Source: Salinispora tropica CNB-440
GTDB lineage: Bacteria; Actinomycetota; Actinomycetes; Mycobacteriales; Micromonosporaceae
Assembly (NCBI RefSeq): GCF_000016425.1
Contig: NC_009380.1
Location: 1,492,144 to 1,556,143 of the forward strand
Reading direction: 5' to 3'
Length of the DNA stretch: 64,000 nucleotides
Below are positions 42,134 through 52,056 of this stretch, one piece after another. The notes beneath the pieces are model-generated. The model was given only the letters and a program-made list of their open reading frames with translations. It searched no databases and was not told the DNA's origin. Within the stretch, counting starts at the first letter, position 1. Each line of letters begins with the position of its first letter. The position numbers and the translations under genes are program-made.

Positions 42134-42604
42134 CTACCCAGCGACGGGTACCAGCCGGAAAATGTGGATTTCGCGGTCGCCGGCCCGCTGCACGTAGGCC
42201 CGGTAGGGCGGCCACTCGGTCACCAGCAACTGCCAGAGTCGGTCCCGCTCGGCGCCCTCGGCGGCGTCGGCGCGTACCGGAAACCGGCGTCCCTTGATGT
42301 CCACCTCGGCGTTGGGGGCGGCGAGCAGGTTCAACGCCCAGGCAGGCTGGTGGGTCTGTCCCCAGTTCGATCCGACGACCACGTAGCCGTCCCCGTCCGG
42401 CACGTACAGCAGGGGGTTGCTGCGGGGTTTGCCGGAACGACGGCCGGTCGTAGTGATGATCAATGATGGGAGCAGTCCGAGGGCGACCACCCGCCCGCGG
42501 GTGAGCCGCCCAACCGCACGGTCAACGGGGACGAGGAGCCGGGCGGCGGCGCTGAACCAGGGGTGGTGACCGACTCGGCGGGTCAGGGAACCAAGAATGG
42601 ACAT
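42134..42604 (-). CDS. Deazaflavin (F420)-dependent nitroreductase-family protein
   Basis: 156 residues from ATG 42604 (MSILGSLTRRVGHHPWF), with AGG 9 nt upstream. An ATG three codons earlier is the alternative. The Ddn/DUF385 pattern is LIITTTGRRSGKPRSNPLLY VPDGDGYVVVGSNWG, QTHQPAWALNLLAAPNAEVD, then WQLLVTEWPPYRAYVQRAG. Ddn relatives use F420H2 to reduce quinones or nitro compounds. This supports an F420-producing actinobacterium. It is convergent with the VIT1 gene, 12 bp away. Confidence 0.92.
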   Translation of the reverse strand: MSILGSLTRRVGHHPWFSAAARLLVPVDRAVGRLTRGRVVALGLLPSLIITTTGRRSGKPRSNPLLYVPDGDGYVVVGSNWGQTHQPAWALNLLAAPNAEVDIKGRRFPVRADAAEGAERDRLWQLLVTEWPPYRAYVQRAGDREIHIFRLVPVAG

Positions 42605-42675
42605 GGAGAACATCCTGCCGGCTGCTCCCCGGGTCGATGCTCCGGCCCCGCTGTCGGTGGCCCCATGCCGATCGG

Positions 42676-43125
42676 TCAGGCGGTCCTTCCGGGGAAGGGC
42701 ACGGTCAGGGGGGTGATCTCGGCGGTTCGCCGCCAGCGGGTGGCCCGCACCGCGCAGTCGACCAGCGCCGCGAGCGCGCGTTCCCGCTCGGTACCGTCGG
42801 TGGCGGCCACCGCCGCCCGCCAGAATGCCGCCGTACGTTCCTCGATGTCAACGGCGAGCCGGAGGGCGCTCGGCTGGTCGGTTACGGGGAACGGCAGGGT
42901 GTAGCCGGCCTGGTCGGCCGGGAGGCTGTTGCCGGCGTCGGTGAGGTGCAGCACGAGCTCGTCCCGACGACGCCGGTGCGCCGCCTCGGCGTCACGGGCC
43001 GCCTCCTGCGCGGGACCGTTCAGGCGTACCCCGATCGGGCCGTAGGCCCAGATGGCGGCGTATTCGGCGGTCAGGGCTGCGGTGTGGGCGGAGTGCGCGC
43101 CGGTTCCGGGGGTGGGCGTGGTCAC
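42676..43125 (-). CDS. DUF4439 ferritin-like protein
   Basis: 149 residues from GTG 43125, overlapping the stop of the upstream gene (GTGA). It is helical throughout, with AALTAEYAAIWAYGPIGVRL, RRRRDELVLHLTDAGNSLP and AFWRAAVAATDGTERERALA. The Glu and His spaced in the first and second helices fit the DUF4439 ferritin-like four-helix fold. Metal binding and function are not established. It forms an operon with the lipoprotein-like gene upstream. Confidence 0.88.
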   Translation of the reverse strand: MTTPTPGTGAHSAHTAALTAEYAAIWAYGPIGVRLNGPAQEAARDAEAAHRRRRDELVLHLTDAGNSLPADQAGYTLPFPVTDQPSALRLAVDIEERTAAFWRAAVAATDGTERERALAALVDCAVRATRWRRTAEITPLTVPFPGRTA

Positions 43126-43577
43126 TGCAACGCCTCCAGGTGGCTGGCACGGGCGGCGGCGATGCTGGCGAGCAGGGCGGCCCGTTCGGCCGGGGCGGCC
43201 AGGCAGGCCTGGACGGCCGACTCGCCGGCCGCCCGCTCGCGTTCACGTAGCGCGGTGAGCGTCGTGTCGGAGTCGGCGGCGGTACTGGTGGTCGGGGTTG
43301 TCGACGGTAGGGCTACCTCGGTGACCCGGGCCAGCTCCGCCGCGTGCGCGGCGTGCGCCTCGGTGATCGGCGTCAGCCGGCCGGCCAGCACGGGGTGCGT
43401 CGTGACGGCGTCCTGGTAGGCCGCGGCGAGTGCGAATGCCTCGTCCACCATGGGGGCGAGTGGGTCGGGCGGGGGCGGATCTCGGTCGAACGGATCACAG
43501 CCGGTGAGCGACGGCACGGTGCTACCGAGGGTCAGGAGAGCACCCACTCGTAGCGCCTTTCGTCGGGAATATCCCAT
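43122..43577 (-). CDS. Putative lipoprotein, partner of the DUF4439 protein
   Basis: 151 residues if starting at ATG 43577 (MGYSRRKALRVGALLTLG); longer starts up to 43649 are open. An RRK twin-arginine-like N-region, a hydrophobic stretch and LTGC form a lipoprotein signal, so the mature protein would begin at Cys23 on the outer membrane face. The mature part is a helical acidic domain (MVDEAFALAAAYQDAVTTHP, ALRERERAAGESAVQACLA). Its role is unknown. The start codon choice is uncertain because the ribosome-binding site is weak. Confidence 0.8.
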   Translation of the reverse strand: MGYSRRKALRVGALLTLGSTVPSLTGCDPFDRDPPPPDPLAPMVDEAFALAAAYQDAVTTHPVLAGRLTPITEAHAAHAAELARVTEVALPSTTPTTSTAADSDTTLTALRERERAAGESAVQACLAAPAERAALLASIAAARASHLEALQ

Positions 43578-43795
43578 TGTTCCGTGTGGAAGCATGTTCC
43601 GCTGCGTCATTTTGCCCATCACCGTCCAAGTCAACACCATGTTGGCCACCCCCCGAGCGCACCGGAGTCGGTGCGCCGGCCCATCCGACTGGCGGGCGGC
43701 GCGTTACGCTCTGCGCAACCACCGGTGCGTCCGCCCCGGTGGCGTGTAGCTATGGCGACCGACCGGGCGCCGCCAACAGCAGATAGGGGCGCTAG

Positions 43796-44458
43796 ATGAG
43801 CCAGCGTGGCCGGGCCACCAGGCCCACCGGGCCGACGGGTCGACCGCGGCGTACGGGTGGCCAGCGCAGCGCCGGTCGGGTCAGCCGCGGCGGTGACCTC
43901 GCTAGCCGGCGGGCCCGGCTGCACGAGGTTGTGGAACCGGTCGTCGGCGAGGCCGGATACGACCTGGAGGAGCTGTCGATCTCCCGGGCAGGTCGACGCC
44001 ACGTGGTGCAGGTGATTGTTGACGCCGACGGCGGCATCGACCTGGACGCCGTCGCCGATGTCTCACGGGCTGTCTCCGCCGCCCTGGACGCGGCCGAGGA
44101 GGCGCGCGGGGACATCGTCGCCGGGGAGTATCAGCTCGAGGTCAGCTCGCCGGGTGTGTCCCGCCCACTCACCCTCCCCCGGCACTGGCGGCGCAACGCC
44201 GGCCGACTGGTCCGGGTCACGGTGCGGGGTGGGCCGGACGCGGGTGACCGCCAGCTCACCGGCCGGGTGGTCGAGGCGGACGATGAGCAGGTGGTGTTGG
44301 AGACCGACGCCGGTCGGGCGGGGTGGAGCTACGCCGAGTTGGGCCCAGGACGGGTGCAGGTCGAGTTCACTCGCCCGGGCGAGACAGATGGTGCTGACGG
44401 CGCCGACGAGGCCGGCGATTTCGACGACGACGATGATGTGGAGGGCGAGGAGAGGTGA
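43796..44458 (+). CDS. rimP: Ribosome maturation factor RimP
   Basis: 220 residues from ATG 43796, longer than usual (~150-180) because of a basic N-terminal extension ([20 protein letters not shown]) and an acidic C-terminal tail ([14 protein letters not shown]). The core is typical: [59 protein letters not shown]. RimP assists 30S maturation. It heads the rimP-nusA-ylxR-infB cluster; its stop overlaps the GTG of nusA (GTGA). Confidence 0.96.
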   Translation: MSQRGRATRPTGPTGRPRRTGGQRSAGRVSRGGDLASRRARLHEVVEPVVGEAGYDLEELSISRAGRRHVVQVIVDADGGIDLDAVADVSRAVSAALDAAEEARGDIVAGEYQLEVSSPGVSRPLTLPRHWRRNAGRLVRVTVRGGPDAGDRQLTGRVVEADDEQVVLETDAGRAGWSYAELGPGRVQVEFTRPGETDGADGADEAGDFDDDDDVEGEER

Positions 44459-45498
44459 ACATCGACCTCGCGGCGCTGCGCGCACTGGAGCGTGAGCGGG
44501 AAATCCCGTTCGACACGATCCTCGCGGCGATTGAGACCGCGTTGCTGACGGCGTACCGGCACACCGAGGGTGCTCAGCCGCACGCACGGGTGGAGATCGA
44601 CCGTAAGACGGGCGCGGCCCTGGTTTTCGCCCAGGAGGTGGAGCCCGACGGCGGTGTGGTGCGGGAGTGGGACGACACGCCGCACGACTTCGGTCGGATC
44701 GCGGCGATGACCGCCAAGCAGGTGATTCTTCAGCGGCTGCGGGAGGCCACCGACGAGGTGCACTTCGGTGAGTACGTGGGTCGTGATGGGGACCTGGTGA
44801 CCGGGGTGGTCCAGGCGCACGAGGCGCGTGCCGAGAAGGGCATCGTCAGTGTGGACCTTGGCAAGCTGGAAGGGGTGCTGCCCCAGTCCGAGCAGGTCCC
44901 CGGTGAGCAGTACGCACACGGCGAGCGGGTGCGCTGCGTCGTGGTGCACGTGGCCAAGGGCGTACGGGGTCCGCAGGTGACCCTGTCCCGCTCACACCCG
45001 GCGTTGGTGAAGAAGCTCTTTGCCCTCGAGGTGCCGGAGATCGCCGACGGCACGGTGGAGATCACCGCGATCGCCCGGGAGGCAGGTCACCGTACGAAGA
45101 TCGCTGTCCGCTCCACCGCGGCGGGGGTGAACGCCAAGGGTGCCTGTATCGGGCCGATGGGTCAGCGGGTGCGGGCGGTCATGGGCGAGCTGCACGGGGA
45201 AAAGATCGACATTATCGACTGGTCGGAGGATCCGGCTGCCTTCGTCGGTAACGCACTCTCGCCGGCCAAGGCCCTCCGGGTGGAGGTGGTCGACCTGGCT
45301 TCCCGTACCGCCCGGGTGACGGTGCCGGATTTCCAGCTTTCGCTGGCTATCGGACGGGAAGGGCAGAATGCTCGACTTGCCGCCCGATTGACCGGTTGGC
45401 GGATCGACATCCGCTCCGACGCCGAGCCGGCCCGCCCGGCGGGCAATGCCGAAGCCGATCACGTCCCGGAGCCGGGCCGCGCGATCTCCGGGGGCTAG
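44455..45498 (+). CDS. nusA: Transcription termination/antitermination factor NusA
   Basis: 347 residues from GTG 44455, overlapping rimP. It comprises an N-terminal RNA-polymerase-binding domain ([20 protein letters not shown]), an S1 domain ([19 protein letters not shown]) and two KH domains ([20 protein letters not shown] and [20 protein letters not shown]). The acidic C-terminal repeats of proteobacterial NusA are absent, as in other actinobacteria. It modulates pausing, termination and rRNA antitermination. Confidence 0.98.
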   Translation: MNIDLAALRALEREREIPFDTILAAIETALLTAYRHTEGAQPHARVEIDRKTGAALVFAQEVEPDGGVVREWDDTPHDFGRIAAMTAKQVILQRLREATDEVHFGEYVGRDGDLVTGVVQAHEARAEKGIVSVDLGKLEGVLPQSEQVPGEQYAHGERVRCVVVHVAKGVRGPQVTLSRSHPALVKKLFALEVPEIADGTVEITAIAREAGHRTKIAVRSTAAGVNAKGACIGPMGQRVRAVMGELHGEKIDIIDWSEDPAAFVGNALSPAKALRVEVVDLASRTARVTVPDFQLSLAIGREGQNARLAARLTGWRIDIRSDAEPARPAGNAEADHVPEPGRAISGG

Positions 45499-45513
45499 GG
45501 GTAGACTTTCCCA

Positions 45514-45846
45514 GTGGTACGACGCGCGCTGCCGGAGCGCACCTGTGTGGGTTGCCGGTCTCGGGCGTCAACCAAGGAACTGCTGCGGGTTGTCGCGGTG
45601 GGTGATGGGGCTGGTCACAGCCTTCGTCCCGACCCGTCCCGCAGGTTGCCGGGTCGGGGGGCACATGTGCACCCAGATCCGGCCTGCTTCGCGCAGGCGG
45701 TGCGGCGTCGTGCTTTCGGGCGGGCGCTGCGCGTCACCGGGGTTCCCGACCACGGTGAGCTCGCGACGCATCTCGATGCGCCAACCACGACGTCCGGTCA
45801 ACCCGACCGGACGCGGGTCGCTAGCAAGGTAGGACGACCGACATGA
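45514..45846 (+). CDS. ylxR: YlxR-family RNA-binding protein (DUF448)
   Basis: 110 residues from GTG 45514. The core LPERTCVGCRSRASTKELLR VV and GRGAHVHPDPACFAQAVRRR is diagnostic of YlxR, a small nucleic-acid-binding protein encoded between nusA and infB. In some bacteria YlxR binds RNase P RNA. The stop overlaps a downstream ATG (ATGA), beginning the mini-ORF chain that leads to infB. Confidence 0.95.
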   Translation: MVRRALPERTCVGCRSRASTKELLRVVAVGDGAGHSLRPDPSRRLPGRGAHVHPDPACFAQAVRRRAFGRALRVTGVPDHGELATHLDAPTTTSGQPDRTRVASKVGRPT

Positions 45847-45894
45847 GCACACGATGAAGTCGCAGAAATGACCAGGCTTCAAGTGCACGAGTGA
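45843..45894 (+). other. Chain of overlapping mini-ORFs between ylxR and infB
   Basis: The ylxR stop overlaps ATG 45843 (MSTR, stop 45855-45857). That stop overlaps ATG 45854 (MKSQK, stop 45869-45871). That stop overlaps ATG 45868 (MTRLQVHE, stop 45892-45894). That stop overlaps GTG 45891, whose frame is longer. Each junction is an ATGA or GTGA overlap. The pattern would let terminating ribosomes reinitiate stepwise toward infB at 45940. The role is inferred. Confidence 0.6.
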
Positions 45895-45939
45895 GGTCGC
45901 TGTGGGTGCTGCCCGCACGACCTCGGAATGAGGAGTGCA

Positions 45940-48939
45940 GTGGCAGGCAAGGCCCGCGTACACGAGCTCGCCAAGGAGCTCGGGGTCGAAAGCAAGACCG
46001 TTCTCGCCAAGCTCAAGGAGATGGGCGAGTTCGTGAAGTCCGCGTCCAGCACGGTCGAGGCGCCGGTCGCCCGACGGCTTCGTAACGCGTTCGTCAACAA
46101 CACCGGCTCGCCCGCGCCGGCGGCTCCGCCGGCGGCGACCCCGCCGACCCCGACCCCGACTCCGACCCCTCCCCGGACCCCGACCCCGGCGCCGCCCCCG
46201 GGCGGACCCCGCGTCACGGCCAAGCCCATGCCGCCGCGGCGGCCGGGTGCCCCGACGCCCGGCCCGAAGCCCAAGGGGCCGGTTCCGGGTCCGCCGCAGT
46301 CCGCGACACCGGCGGCCAAGCCGGCGAGCGCCCACGACATCGAGGTGGCGGCCGCCGAGGCGCGTGCCGCCGCACTGAAGGCCGAGCAGGAGGCCGCGGT
46401 CAAGGCCGCGCAGGCTGCCCGGCAGCAGCAGCGGGACAATGTCCGGCGGGAACCGCCCACCGAGGGTGGTCCGCGCCCGGGTCCCCGCCCCGGTCCCGGC
46501 GCGATGCCGCCCCGGCCCGGCTCTCCGGCCGCCGGACGTTCCGGCGGGCCCACTCCGGGCCCCGGTCCCCGGTCCGGCGGTCGTCCGCCGGCGCGTGGCG
46601 CCGGTAACAACCCGTTTGGCATCCAGGGCGGCCAGCAGCGTCCCCCGGCCGCCGGTGCGGGTGGTCCGCGGCCCAGCCCGGCGTCCATGCCGCCGCGGCC
46701 GAGCCCGGCGTCCATGCCGCCGCGGCCGAGCCCGGCGTCCATGCCGAGTCAGCGGCCAGGCCGCCCCGGCGGTCCCGGTTCCGGCCGTCCCGGAGCCGGC
46801 GCCGGCCGCCCCGGTGGCGGTGGCGGCGGCGGTGGTGGCTACCGCGGCGGCGGTGGTGGCGGCGGCGGTGGCTACCGCGGCGGCCCCGGCGGCGGTGGCG
46901 GTGGTGGCGGCGGCGGTGGCTACCGCGGCGGCCCCGGTGGTGGCGGCGGCGGTTTCCGCGGCGGCCCCGGCGGCGGCCGTCCCGGTGGCGGTGGCCGTGG
47001 TCGTGGTGGCGGTGCCGCGGGTGCCTTCGGGCGTCCCGGTGGCCGGCCGACCCGCGGTCGGAAGTCGAAGAAGCAGCGCAGACAGGAGTTCGACAACCTG
47101 TCGGCCCCGACGATGTCCTCGGGTGCGCCCCGGGGACAGGGTCAGACCGTCCGGTTGTCCCGAGGCGCCTCGCTGTCGGATTTCGCCGACAAGATCAACG
47201 CCAATCCGGGTTCGCTGGTCCAGGAGATGTTCAACCTGGGCGAGATGGTGACCGCGACCCAGTCCTGCTCCGACGACACCCTGCTGCTGCTGGGTGAACA
47301 CCTGGGCTTCGTTGTCCAGATCGTCAGCCCGGAGGACGAGGACCGCGAGCTGCTCGCGCAGTTCAACATCGACCTGGACGCCGAGGTGGCGGAGGACCGG
47401 CTGGTCAGCCGGCCGCCGGTGGTGACCGTCATGGGTCACGTCGACCACGGTAAGACGAAGCTTCTGGACGCGATCCGGAAGGCGAACGTGGTGGCCGGCG
47501 AGGCGGGTGGCATCACCCAGCACATCGGCGCTTACCAGGTCCACGTCCCGCACGACGACCAGGACCGGGCGATCACCTTCATCGACACCCCCGGTCACGA
47601 GGCGTTCACCGCCATGCGTGCCCGTGGCGCCCAGGTCACCGACATCGTGATCCTGGTCGTCGCGGCCGACGACGGGGTGATGCCGCAGACGATCGAGGCG
47701 CTGAACCACGCCAAGGCGGCTGATGTGCCGATCGTGGTGGCGGTCAACAAGATCGACAAGCCGGACGCCAACCCGGACAAGGTCCGCCAGCAGCTGACCG
47801 AGTACGGACTGGTCGCCGAGGAGTACGGTGGCGACACCATGTTCGTCAACGTGGCGGCCAAGCCGGGCACCGGGATCGACAGCCTGCTCGAGGCGGTCCT
47901 GCTGACCGCGGACGCGTCGCTGGAGTTGACTGCTCCGACGGACGGCCCGGCGCAGGGTGTCGCGATCGAGGCGCACCTGGACAAGGGCCGAGGCGCGGTC
48001 GCGACGGTGCTGGTGCAGAAGGGCACCCTGCGGGCGGGCGACTCGATCGTCGCCGGCGGAGCGCACGGCCGGGTTCGGGCGATGCTCGACGAGAACGGCA
48101 ACCAGGTCGCCGAGGCGGGTCCGTCTCGTCCGGTGCTGGTGCTGGGTCTGACCGCGGTACCAGGGGCGGGCGACACGTTCCTGGCCGCCGAGGACGACCG
48201 CACCGTGCGGCAGATCGCCGAGCAGCGGCAGGCGCGGCGGCGGGCGGCGGCGTTCGCCAACTCCCGTGGCCGGGCCACCCTCGAGACGCTCATGGAGCAG
48301 CTCAAGGCGGGCGAGAAGACCTCGCTCAACCTGGTGCTCAAGGGCGACGTCTCCGGTTCCGTGGAAGCGCTCGAGGACGCCCTGTTCAACCTCGACATCC
48401 CCGAGGAGGTCCAGCTACGGATCATCCACCGGGGCGTCGGGTCGATCACCGAGAGCGACGTCATGCTCGCGAGCGCCTCGTCGGAGGCGGTCACGATCAT
48501 CGGCTTCAACGTGCGGGCCGCCAACAAGGTCCGCGAGATGGCCGACCGCGAGGGCGTGGAGATTCGGTACTACACCGTTATCTACCAGGCCATCGAGGAG
48601 ATCGAGGCGGCGCTCAAGGGCCTACTCAAGCCGGAGTACGAGGAGGTCGAGCTGGGCACCGCGGAGGTCCGCGAGGTGTTCCGTTCGTCCAAGGTCGGCA
48701 ACATCTCCGGCTGCATCGTCCGGTCGGGTCTGCTCCGGCGCAACGCCAAGGCCCGGCTGCTGCGCGACGGCGCGGTGGTGGCGGACAACCTCACCATCGG
48801 CTCGCTCAAGCGGTTCAAGGACGACGCGACCGAGGTACGTGAGGGCTTCGAGTGTGGTCTGACCCTGGCCGGTTACAACAACGTCCAGGTCGGCGACGTG
48901 ATCGAGACCTTCGAGATGCGGGAGAAGGCGCGCGTCTGA
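45940..48939 (+). CDS. infB: Translation initiation factor IF-2
   Basis: 999 residues from GTG 45940 ([19 protein letters not shown]), with AGGAG 4 nt upstream; an ATG 12 nt earlier lacks such support. The N-domain is followed by a Pro/Ala region, three [13 protein letters not shown] repeats, and a long Gly-rich RGG-like tract (~residues 285-365, GGGYRGG units). The G domain has GHVDHGKT (499-506), DTPGHEAFT and NKID motifs. Domains II-IV follow to the end ([20 protein letters not shown]). It positions initiator tRNA on the 30S subunit. Confidence 0.98.
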   Translation: MAGKARVHELAKELGVESKTVLAKLKEMGEFVKSASSTVEAPVARRLRNAFVNNTGSPAPAAPPAATPPTPTPTPTPPRTPTPAPPPGGPRVTAKPMPPRRPGAPTPGPKPKGPVPGPPQSATPAAKPASAHDIEVAAAEARAAALKAEQEAAVKAAQAARQQQRDNVRREPPTEGGPRPGPRPGPGAMPPRPGSPAAGRSGGPTPGPGPRSGGRPPARGAGNNPFGIQGGQQRPPAAGAGGPRPSPASMPPRPSPASMPPRPSPASMPSQRPGRPGGPGSGRPGAGAGRPGGGGGGGGGYRGGGGGGGGGYRGGPGGGGGGGGGGGYRGGPGGGGGGFRGGPGGGRPGGGGRGRGGGAAGAFGRPGGRPTRGRKSKKQRRQEFDNLSAPTMSSGAPRGQGQTVRLSRGASLSDFADKINANPGSLVQEMFNLGEMVTATQSCSDDTLLLLGEHLGFVVQIVSPEDEDRELLAQFNIDLDAEVAEDRLVSRPPVVTVMGHVDHGKTKLLDAIRKANVVAGEAGGITQHIGAYQVHVPHDDQDRAITFIDTPGHEAFTAMRARGAQVTDIVILVVAADDGVMPQTIEALNHAKAADVPIVVAVNKIDKPDANPDKVRQQLTEYGLVAEEYGGDTMFVNVAAKPGTGIDSLLEAVLLTADASLELTAPTDGPAQGVAIEAHLDKGRGAVATVLVQKGTLRAGDSIVAGGAHGRVRAMLDENGNQVAEAGPSRPVLVLGLTAVPGAGDTFLAAEDDRTVRQIAEQRQARRRAAAFANSRGRATLETLMEQLKAGEKTSLNLVLKGDVSGSVEALEDALFNLDIPEEVQLRIIHRGVGSITESDVMLASASSEAVTIIGFNVRAANKVREMADREGVEIRYYTVIYQAIEEIEAALKGLLKPEYEEVELGTAEVREVFRSSKVGNISGCIVRSGLLRRNAKARLLRDGAVVADNLTIGSLKRFKDDATEVREGFECGLTLAGYNNVQVGDVIETFEMREKARV

Positions 48940-48954
48940 CCCGGTAGGGACACC

Positions 48955-48994
48955 GATCAAGGGGTTTACGCCACGAGGCGTAAACCCCTTGATC
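48955..48994 (+). terminator. Strong hairpin terminator after infB
   Basis: A perfect 18-bp stem (GATCAAGGGGTTTACGCC at 48955-48972 and its complement at 48977-48994) closes an ACGA loop 15 nt after the infB stop. It separates the rimP-infB operon from DUF503-rbfA. Confidence 0.9.
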
Positions 48995-49025
48995 ATGTCC
49001 GGGTTCGTCCGTAGTCTCCGGGACG

Positions 49026-49319
49026 ATGTTCACCGGAACCGTGGTATTCGACCTTCTGCTGCCGGGCGACTCCCGGTCATTGAAGGCTAAGAGGTCCTAC
49101 GTCCGGCCGATCGTGGCGGCGTTGCGCCGCGTCGAGGTCTCCGCCGCGGAGGTGGGGGCGCTCGACCTGCACGGGCGGGCGGAGATCGGCGTCGCGGTGG
49201 TGGCCGCGACGGCGGCCCACGTACGCGAGGTGCTCGACTCGTGTGAGCGCCTGGTCGCCACCCGTCCCGAGGTTGAACTGTTGTCGGTGCGTCGGCGCCT
49301 CCACGGCGCGGACGACTGA
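49026..49319 (+). CDS. DUF503 protein (YlxP-like)
   Basis: 97 residues from ATG 49026. The family pattern is TGTVVFDLLLPGDSRSLKAK RSYVRPIVAAL, AEIGVAVVAATAAHVREVLD and a C-terminal LSVRRRLHGADD. DUF503/YlxP is consistently encoded between infB and rbfA and is presumed to act in ribosome biogenesis. Function is not established. It lies just after the infB terminator and so has its own promoter. Confidence 0.93.
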   Translation: MFTGTVVFDLLLPGDSRSLKAKRSYVRPIVAALRRVEVSAAEVGALDLHGRAEIGVAVVAATAAHVREVLDSCERLVATRPEVELLSVRRRLHGADD

Positions 49320-49474
49320 TCGAGCGTCGCCGCTACGGAGCTGCGTCGCGGGCGGTCACGGCACCGGCGACGTACGGGCGGGTCGGCGTCGCAGGTAGTG
49401 TTCGTGGTGATGGCCGGCGGCTTGGACACCTCGCGTGTCCGGCGGCCGGGAGCGGTACGCCTGGAGGTGGCGAG

Positions 49475-49945
49475 ATGTCGGATCCGGCCAAGGTGCGCCG
49501 GCACGCGGAGCGGGTGCGTGAGCTGGTGGCGTCGGTGGTACGCAGCCAGATCAAGGATCCTCGGCTTGGCATGATCACCATCACGGATGCGCGGATCACC
49601 GCTGACCTCCGCGACGCCACGGTCTTCTACACGGTGCTCGGTGACGCGTCCGCCCAGGCGAGCACCGCCGCGGCGTTGGAGAGCGCCAAGGGCATGGTGC
49701 GGAGCACCGTCGGGAAGGCGCTGGGGCTGCGCCACTCGCCGACGCTGACCTTCGTCCTGGACGACGTGCAGGACCAGGTCAAGCACATCGACGACCTGCT
49801 CGCCCAGGCCCGCCACGCGGACGCTGAGGTGCAGCGCCTCGCCACCCGGGCCGAGTACGCGGGTGAGGCCCAGCCGTACCGGCTGGAGGAGGAGCCCGAG
49901 GGCTCCGGGGACGAGGTGCCGCCGCCGGGCGGGGACCAACGGTGA
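49475..49945 (+). CDS. rbfA: 30S ribosome-binding factor RbfA
   Basis: 156 residues from ATG 49475, with GGAGG 6 nt upstream. The KH-like core is recognisable: VRELVASVVRSQIKDPRLGM ITITDARIT, DLRDATVFYTVLGD, LRHSPTLTFVLDD. The C-terminal tail (RLEEEPEGSGDEVPPPGGD) is acidic. It aids late 16S rRNA processing. Its stop overlaps the next GTG by four bases. Confidence 0.97.
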   Translation: MSDPAKVRRHAERVRELVASVVRSQIKDPRLGMITITDARITADLRDATVFYTVLGDASAQASTAAALESAKGMVRSTVGKALGLRHSPTLTFVLDDVQDQVKHIDDLLAQARHADAEVQRLATRAEYAGEAQPYRLEEEPEGSGDEVPPPGGDQR

Positions 49946-50988
49946 CCAATCCCGCTGCCGGGTCCGGGTCCGTGCCGGTGGAGGCCGACTGGACGGCGGC
50001 GGTGGCCGCGGTCCGCGCGGTGCCGACCGCGGGCCGGGTGCTGCTGGTCTGTCACGTGAATCCGGATGGCGACGCGCTCGGCAGCATGCTCGGCTTCGCT
50101 CTCGGCCTGCGCCGTCTCGGCCTGCGACAGGTGCAGGCAGCCTTTCCCGGCCCGCAGCGGCTCCCGGAGCCGCTGCGCGGGTTGCCCGGTGAGCAGCTAC
50201 TGGTCCCGGCGGCGGAGGCGGTTGCCGATCCGGACCTTCTGATCAGCTTCGATGCGGCGAGCGAGTCCCGGTTGGGGGAGCTGGCTGATCGGCTGACGAC
50301 CGCCGGCAGCACGTTGGTGCTCGACCATCATGCGTCGAACCCCGGCTTCGGTGCGGTCAATCTGGTTGACCCGCGGGCGGCGGCCACCTCGGTGCTCGTG
50401 GACGAGCTGCTCAACCGGCTGGGGGTGCCGCTCGACGCGGAGATCGCGGAGTGTCTCTACGTGGCGTTGACCACCGACACCGGCTCGTTCCGGTTCGCGG
50501 CCACCACCGCGGCGGTGCATCGGTTCGCGGCCCGGCTGCTCGCCACGGGCATTCGTCCCGGTGATATCTCACTTCGCGTTCTCGATACCCGCCCGTTCGG
50601 CGCGGTGCAGCTCTCCGCCGAGGTCGTCGGCCGGGCCCGGTTGGAGCCCGGCGCGGCGGATGGGCACGGCCTGGTGTGGACCTGGGCAACCCAGGACGAC
50701 CTGGCCCGGCACGGGCAGCCCGCGTACGTGCTGGAGGCGCTGATCGATTCGGTGCGGTGCACGGCGGAGGCCGACGTGAGCTGCGTGGTGAAGCAGACCG
50801 CCGATAGTGAGTGGGCGGTGTCGTTGCGGAGCAAGGGCGCGGTGGACGTGAGCCGGGTGGCGGTGGCGTTGGGCGGCGGCGGGCATCAGCTCGCCGCTGG
50901 CTTCACCGGCCGGGGCAGCGTCGACGAGGTGGTGGAGGCCATCCGGCGGGAGCTGACCGGCGCGTTGCTCGTCCCGACTGGCGGGTGA
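49942..50988 (+). CDS. DHH/DHHA1 phosphoesterase (NrnA-like nanoRNase/pAp phosphatase)
   Basis: 348 residues from GTG 49942 (GTGA overlap with rbfA). The motifs are VCHVNPDGDALGSMLGFA, ISFDAASESRLGEL, LVLDHHASNPGFG (the DHH signature) and LTTDTGSFRFAATT, with C-terminal VALGGGGHQLAAGFTGRG (DHHA1). Relatives degrade short oligoribonucleotides, pAp or linear pGpG. The position after rbfA is standard for actinobacteria. Metal-binding residues look intact. Confidence 0.95.
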   Translation: MTNPAAGSGSVPVEADWTAAVAAVRAVPTAGRVLLVCHVNPDGDALGSMLGFALGLRRLGLRQVQAAFPGPQRLPEPLRGLPGEQLLVPAAEAVADPDLLISFDAASESRLGELADRLTTAGSTLVLDHHASNPGFGAVNLVDPRAAATSVLVDELLNRLGVPLDAEIAECLYVALTTDTGSFRFAATTAAVHRFAARLLATGIRPGDISLRVLDTRPFGAVQLSAEVVGRARLEPGAADGHGLVWTWATQDDLARHGQPAYVLEALIDSVRCTAEADVSCVVKQTADSEWAVSLRSKGAVDVSRVAVALGGGGHQLAAGFTGRGSVDEVVEAIRRELTGALLVPTGG

Positions 50989-51162
50989 GGGTCAGCCCCG
51001 GCCTACCGGTTGGTGATCGGTCGGCCCTGCGGTCATGGTCGGGGTCGGCCCGGCGGGTAGCTCTTGGCTGGCCTGGCCGCTGATGATCTCTCGACTAAGA
51101 TCAGGGTCGGCTTACGGGTGTCCGGTCTTCCCGCCGTTGGTGACGGTGGGCAGAATTGCGGA

Positions 51163-51570
51163 ATGGAACAGCCCCGTGACATGACCATCGAGGCGCCGCG
51201 CGCCTGGGATCGTCCCGCTGTCACCGTGCCGGTGCTCGTCTGCCTGTCGTTGGTGGGTGGCCGGTTTCCATCCTTCTCGATCGAGGCGAATCTGTGGACG
51301 CTCGGCACCGGCGGTGTCCTGATCTGGCTTGGCCTGGGTAATCGGGTGGCCCGACGGCCCGCACCGGTTCGGCTGGGTCCGGGTGCGGTGTGGTGGACGT
51401 TGCCGGTGGTGGTGTTCGTGGTCTTCGAGGGTGCCACCTTCGCGGCCGCGGCGGGTGACGACTTCCCGACCTTTTCCCGGCTGGCGGATCCATTGCTGGA
51501 GGACGGGTTGATCCGCTCAGCGGGTTGGCTGGCCTGGTTGTCCGCGTTCTGGGGGCTGGTGCGGCGATGA
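51163..51570 (+). CDS. Small membrane protein, three predicted helices
   Basis: 135 residues from ATG 51163; ATG 51181 (MTIEAPRAW) is an alternative, as neither has a clear ribosome-binding site. Hydrophobic segments occur at AVTVPVLVCLSLVGGR, WTLPVVVFVVFEGATFAAAA and the C-terminal SAGWLAWLSAFWGLVRR, with a loop rich in Arg (GNRVARRPAPVR). I do not recognise a characterised family. Its stop overlaps the next ATG (ATGA), so the two form one unit. Confidence 0.75.
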   Translation: MEQPRDMTIEAPRAWDRPAVTVPVLVCLSLVGGRFPSFSIEANLWTLGTGGVLIWLGLGNRVARRPAPVRLGPGAVWWTLPVVVFVVFEGATFAAAAGDDFPTFSRLADPLLEDGLIRSAGWLAWLSAFWGLVRR

Positions 51571-51779
51571 TGCGAACACTGGCGATCGGCGGTTTCCTGG
51601 TGGCGGTGGCGCTCTTCGTCGTCGTGGAGTGGGCGTCCCGCCGGGAGGGGTCCCGCATCCCCACCCTGGGTGAGGTCTGCGCGTACGTGATGCGGTACGA
51701 GGTCGGTTCGGTGCCGGTCGGTCGGATCGGGGTCTTCGGCTTCTGGTGGTGGCTGGGCTGGCACTTCCTGGCTCGTTGA
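51567..51779 (+). CDS. Small membrane protein (DUF6186-like)
   Basis: 70 residues from ATG 51567, overlapping the upstream stop. It has an N-terminal helix (TLAIGGFLVAVALFVVVEW), a basic/polar loop (ASRREGSRIPTLGEVCAYVM), and a C-terminal aromatic helix (IGVFGFWWWLGWHFLAR). The pattern resembles DUF6186 small actinobacterial membrane proteins from memory. Function is unknown. The 277 bp after it contain no gene until the 29-residue ORF. Confidence 0.75.
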   Translation: MMRTLAIGGFLVAVALFVVVEWASRREGSRIPTLGEVCAYVMRYEVGSVPVGRIGVFGFWWWLGWHFLAR

Positions 51780-52056
51780 GGGTGCCGTCTTCCGCGCTGT
51801 GACACCGCCCGGATGGTGGGAACAACCGGCGGTGGGTGGACCTTAACGATAGCTTGGATATCGACCGACGCCGTGCCGACGGTGCTGGTCGTGAGGGGCG
51901 GGGCCGTACCCGGCGTCGCTGCTCTCCAGGGTCGGACCGACCCGGGCTCGCTGCGCCGTGGGCTGCTCCGGTGACCCCGGACGCCCCGCGGGTGGCAGAC
52001 CTTGCCCGTGAGTTCCACCGTCACGCTGGTGGCTCGCGCCCTGGAAGGGGTTTCCC

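Noticed and set aside
45568-48066. An 832-codon minus-strand frame opposite infB, with Thr/Ala repeats
   Set aside because: It is a shadow of the Gly-rich IF-2 region; the plus strand encodes clear IF-2 domains.
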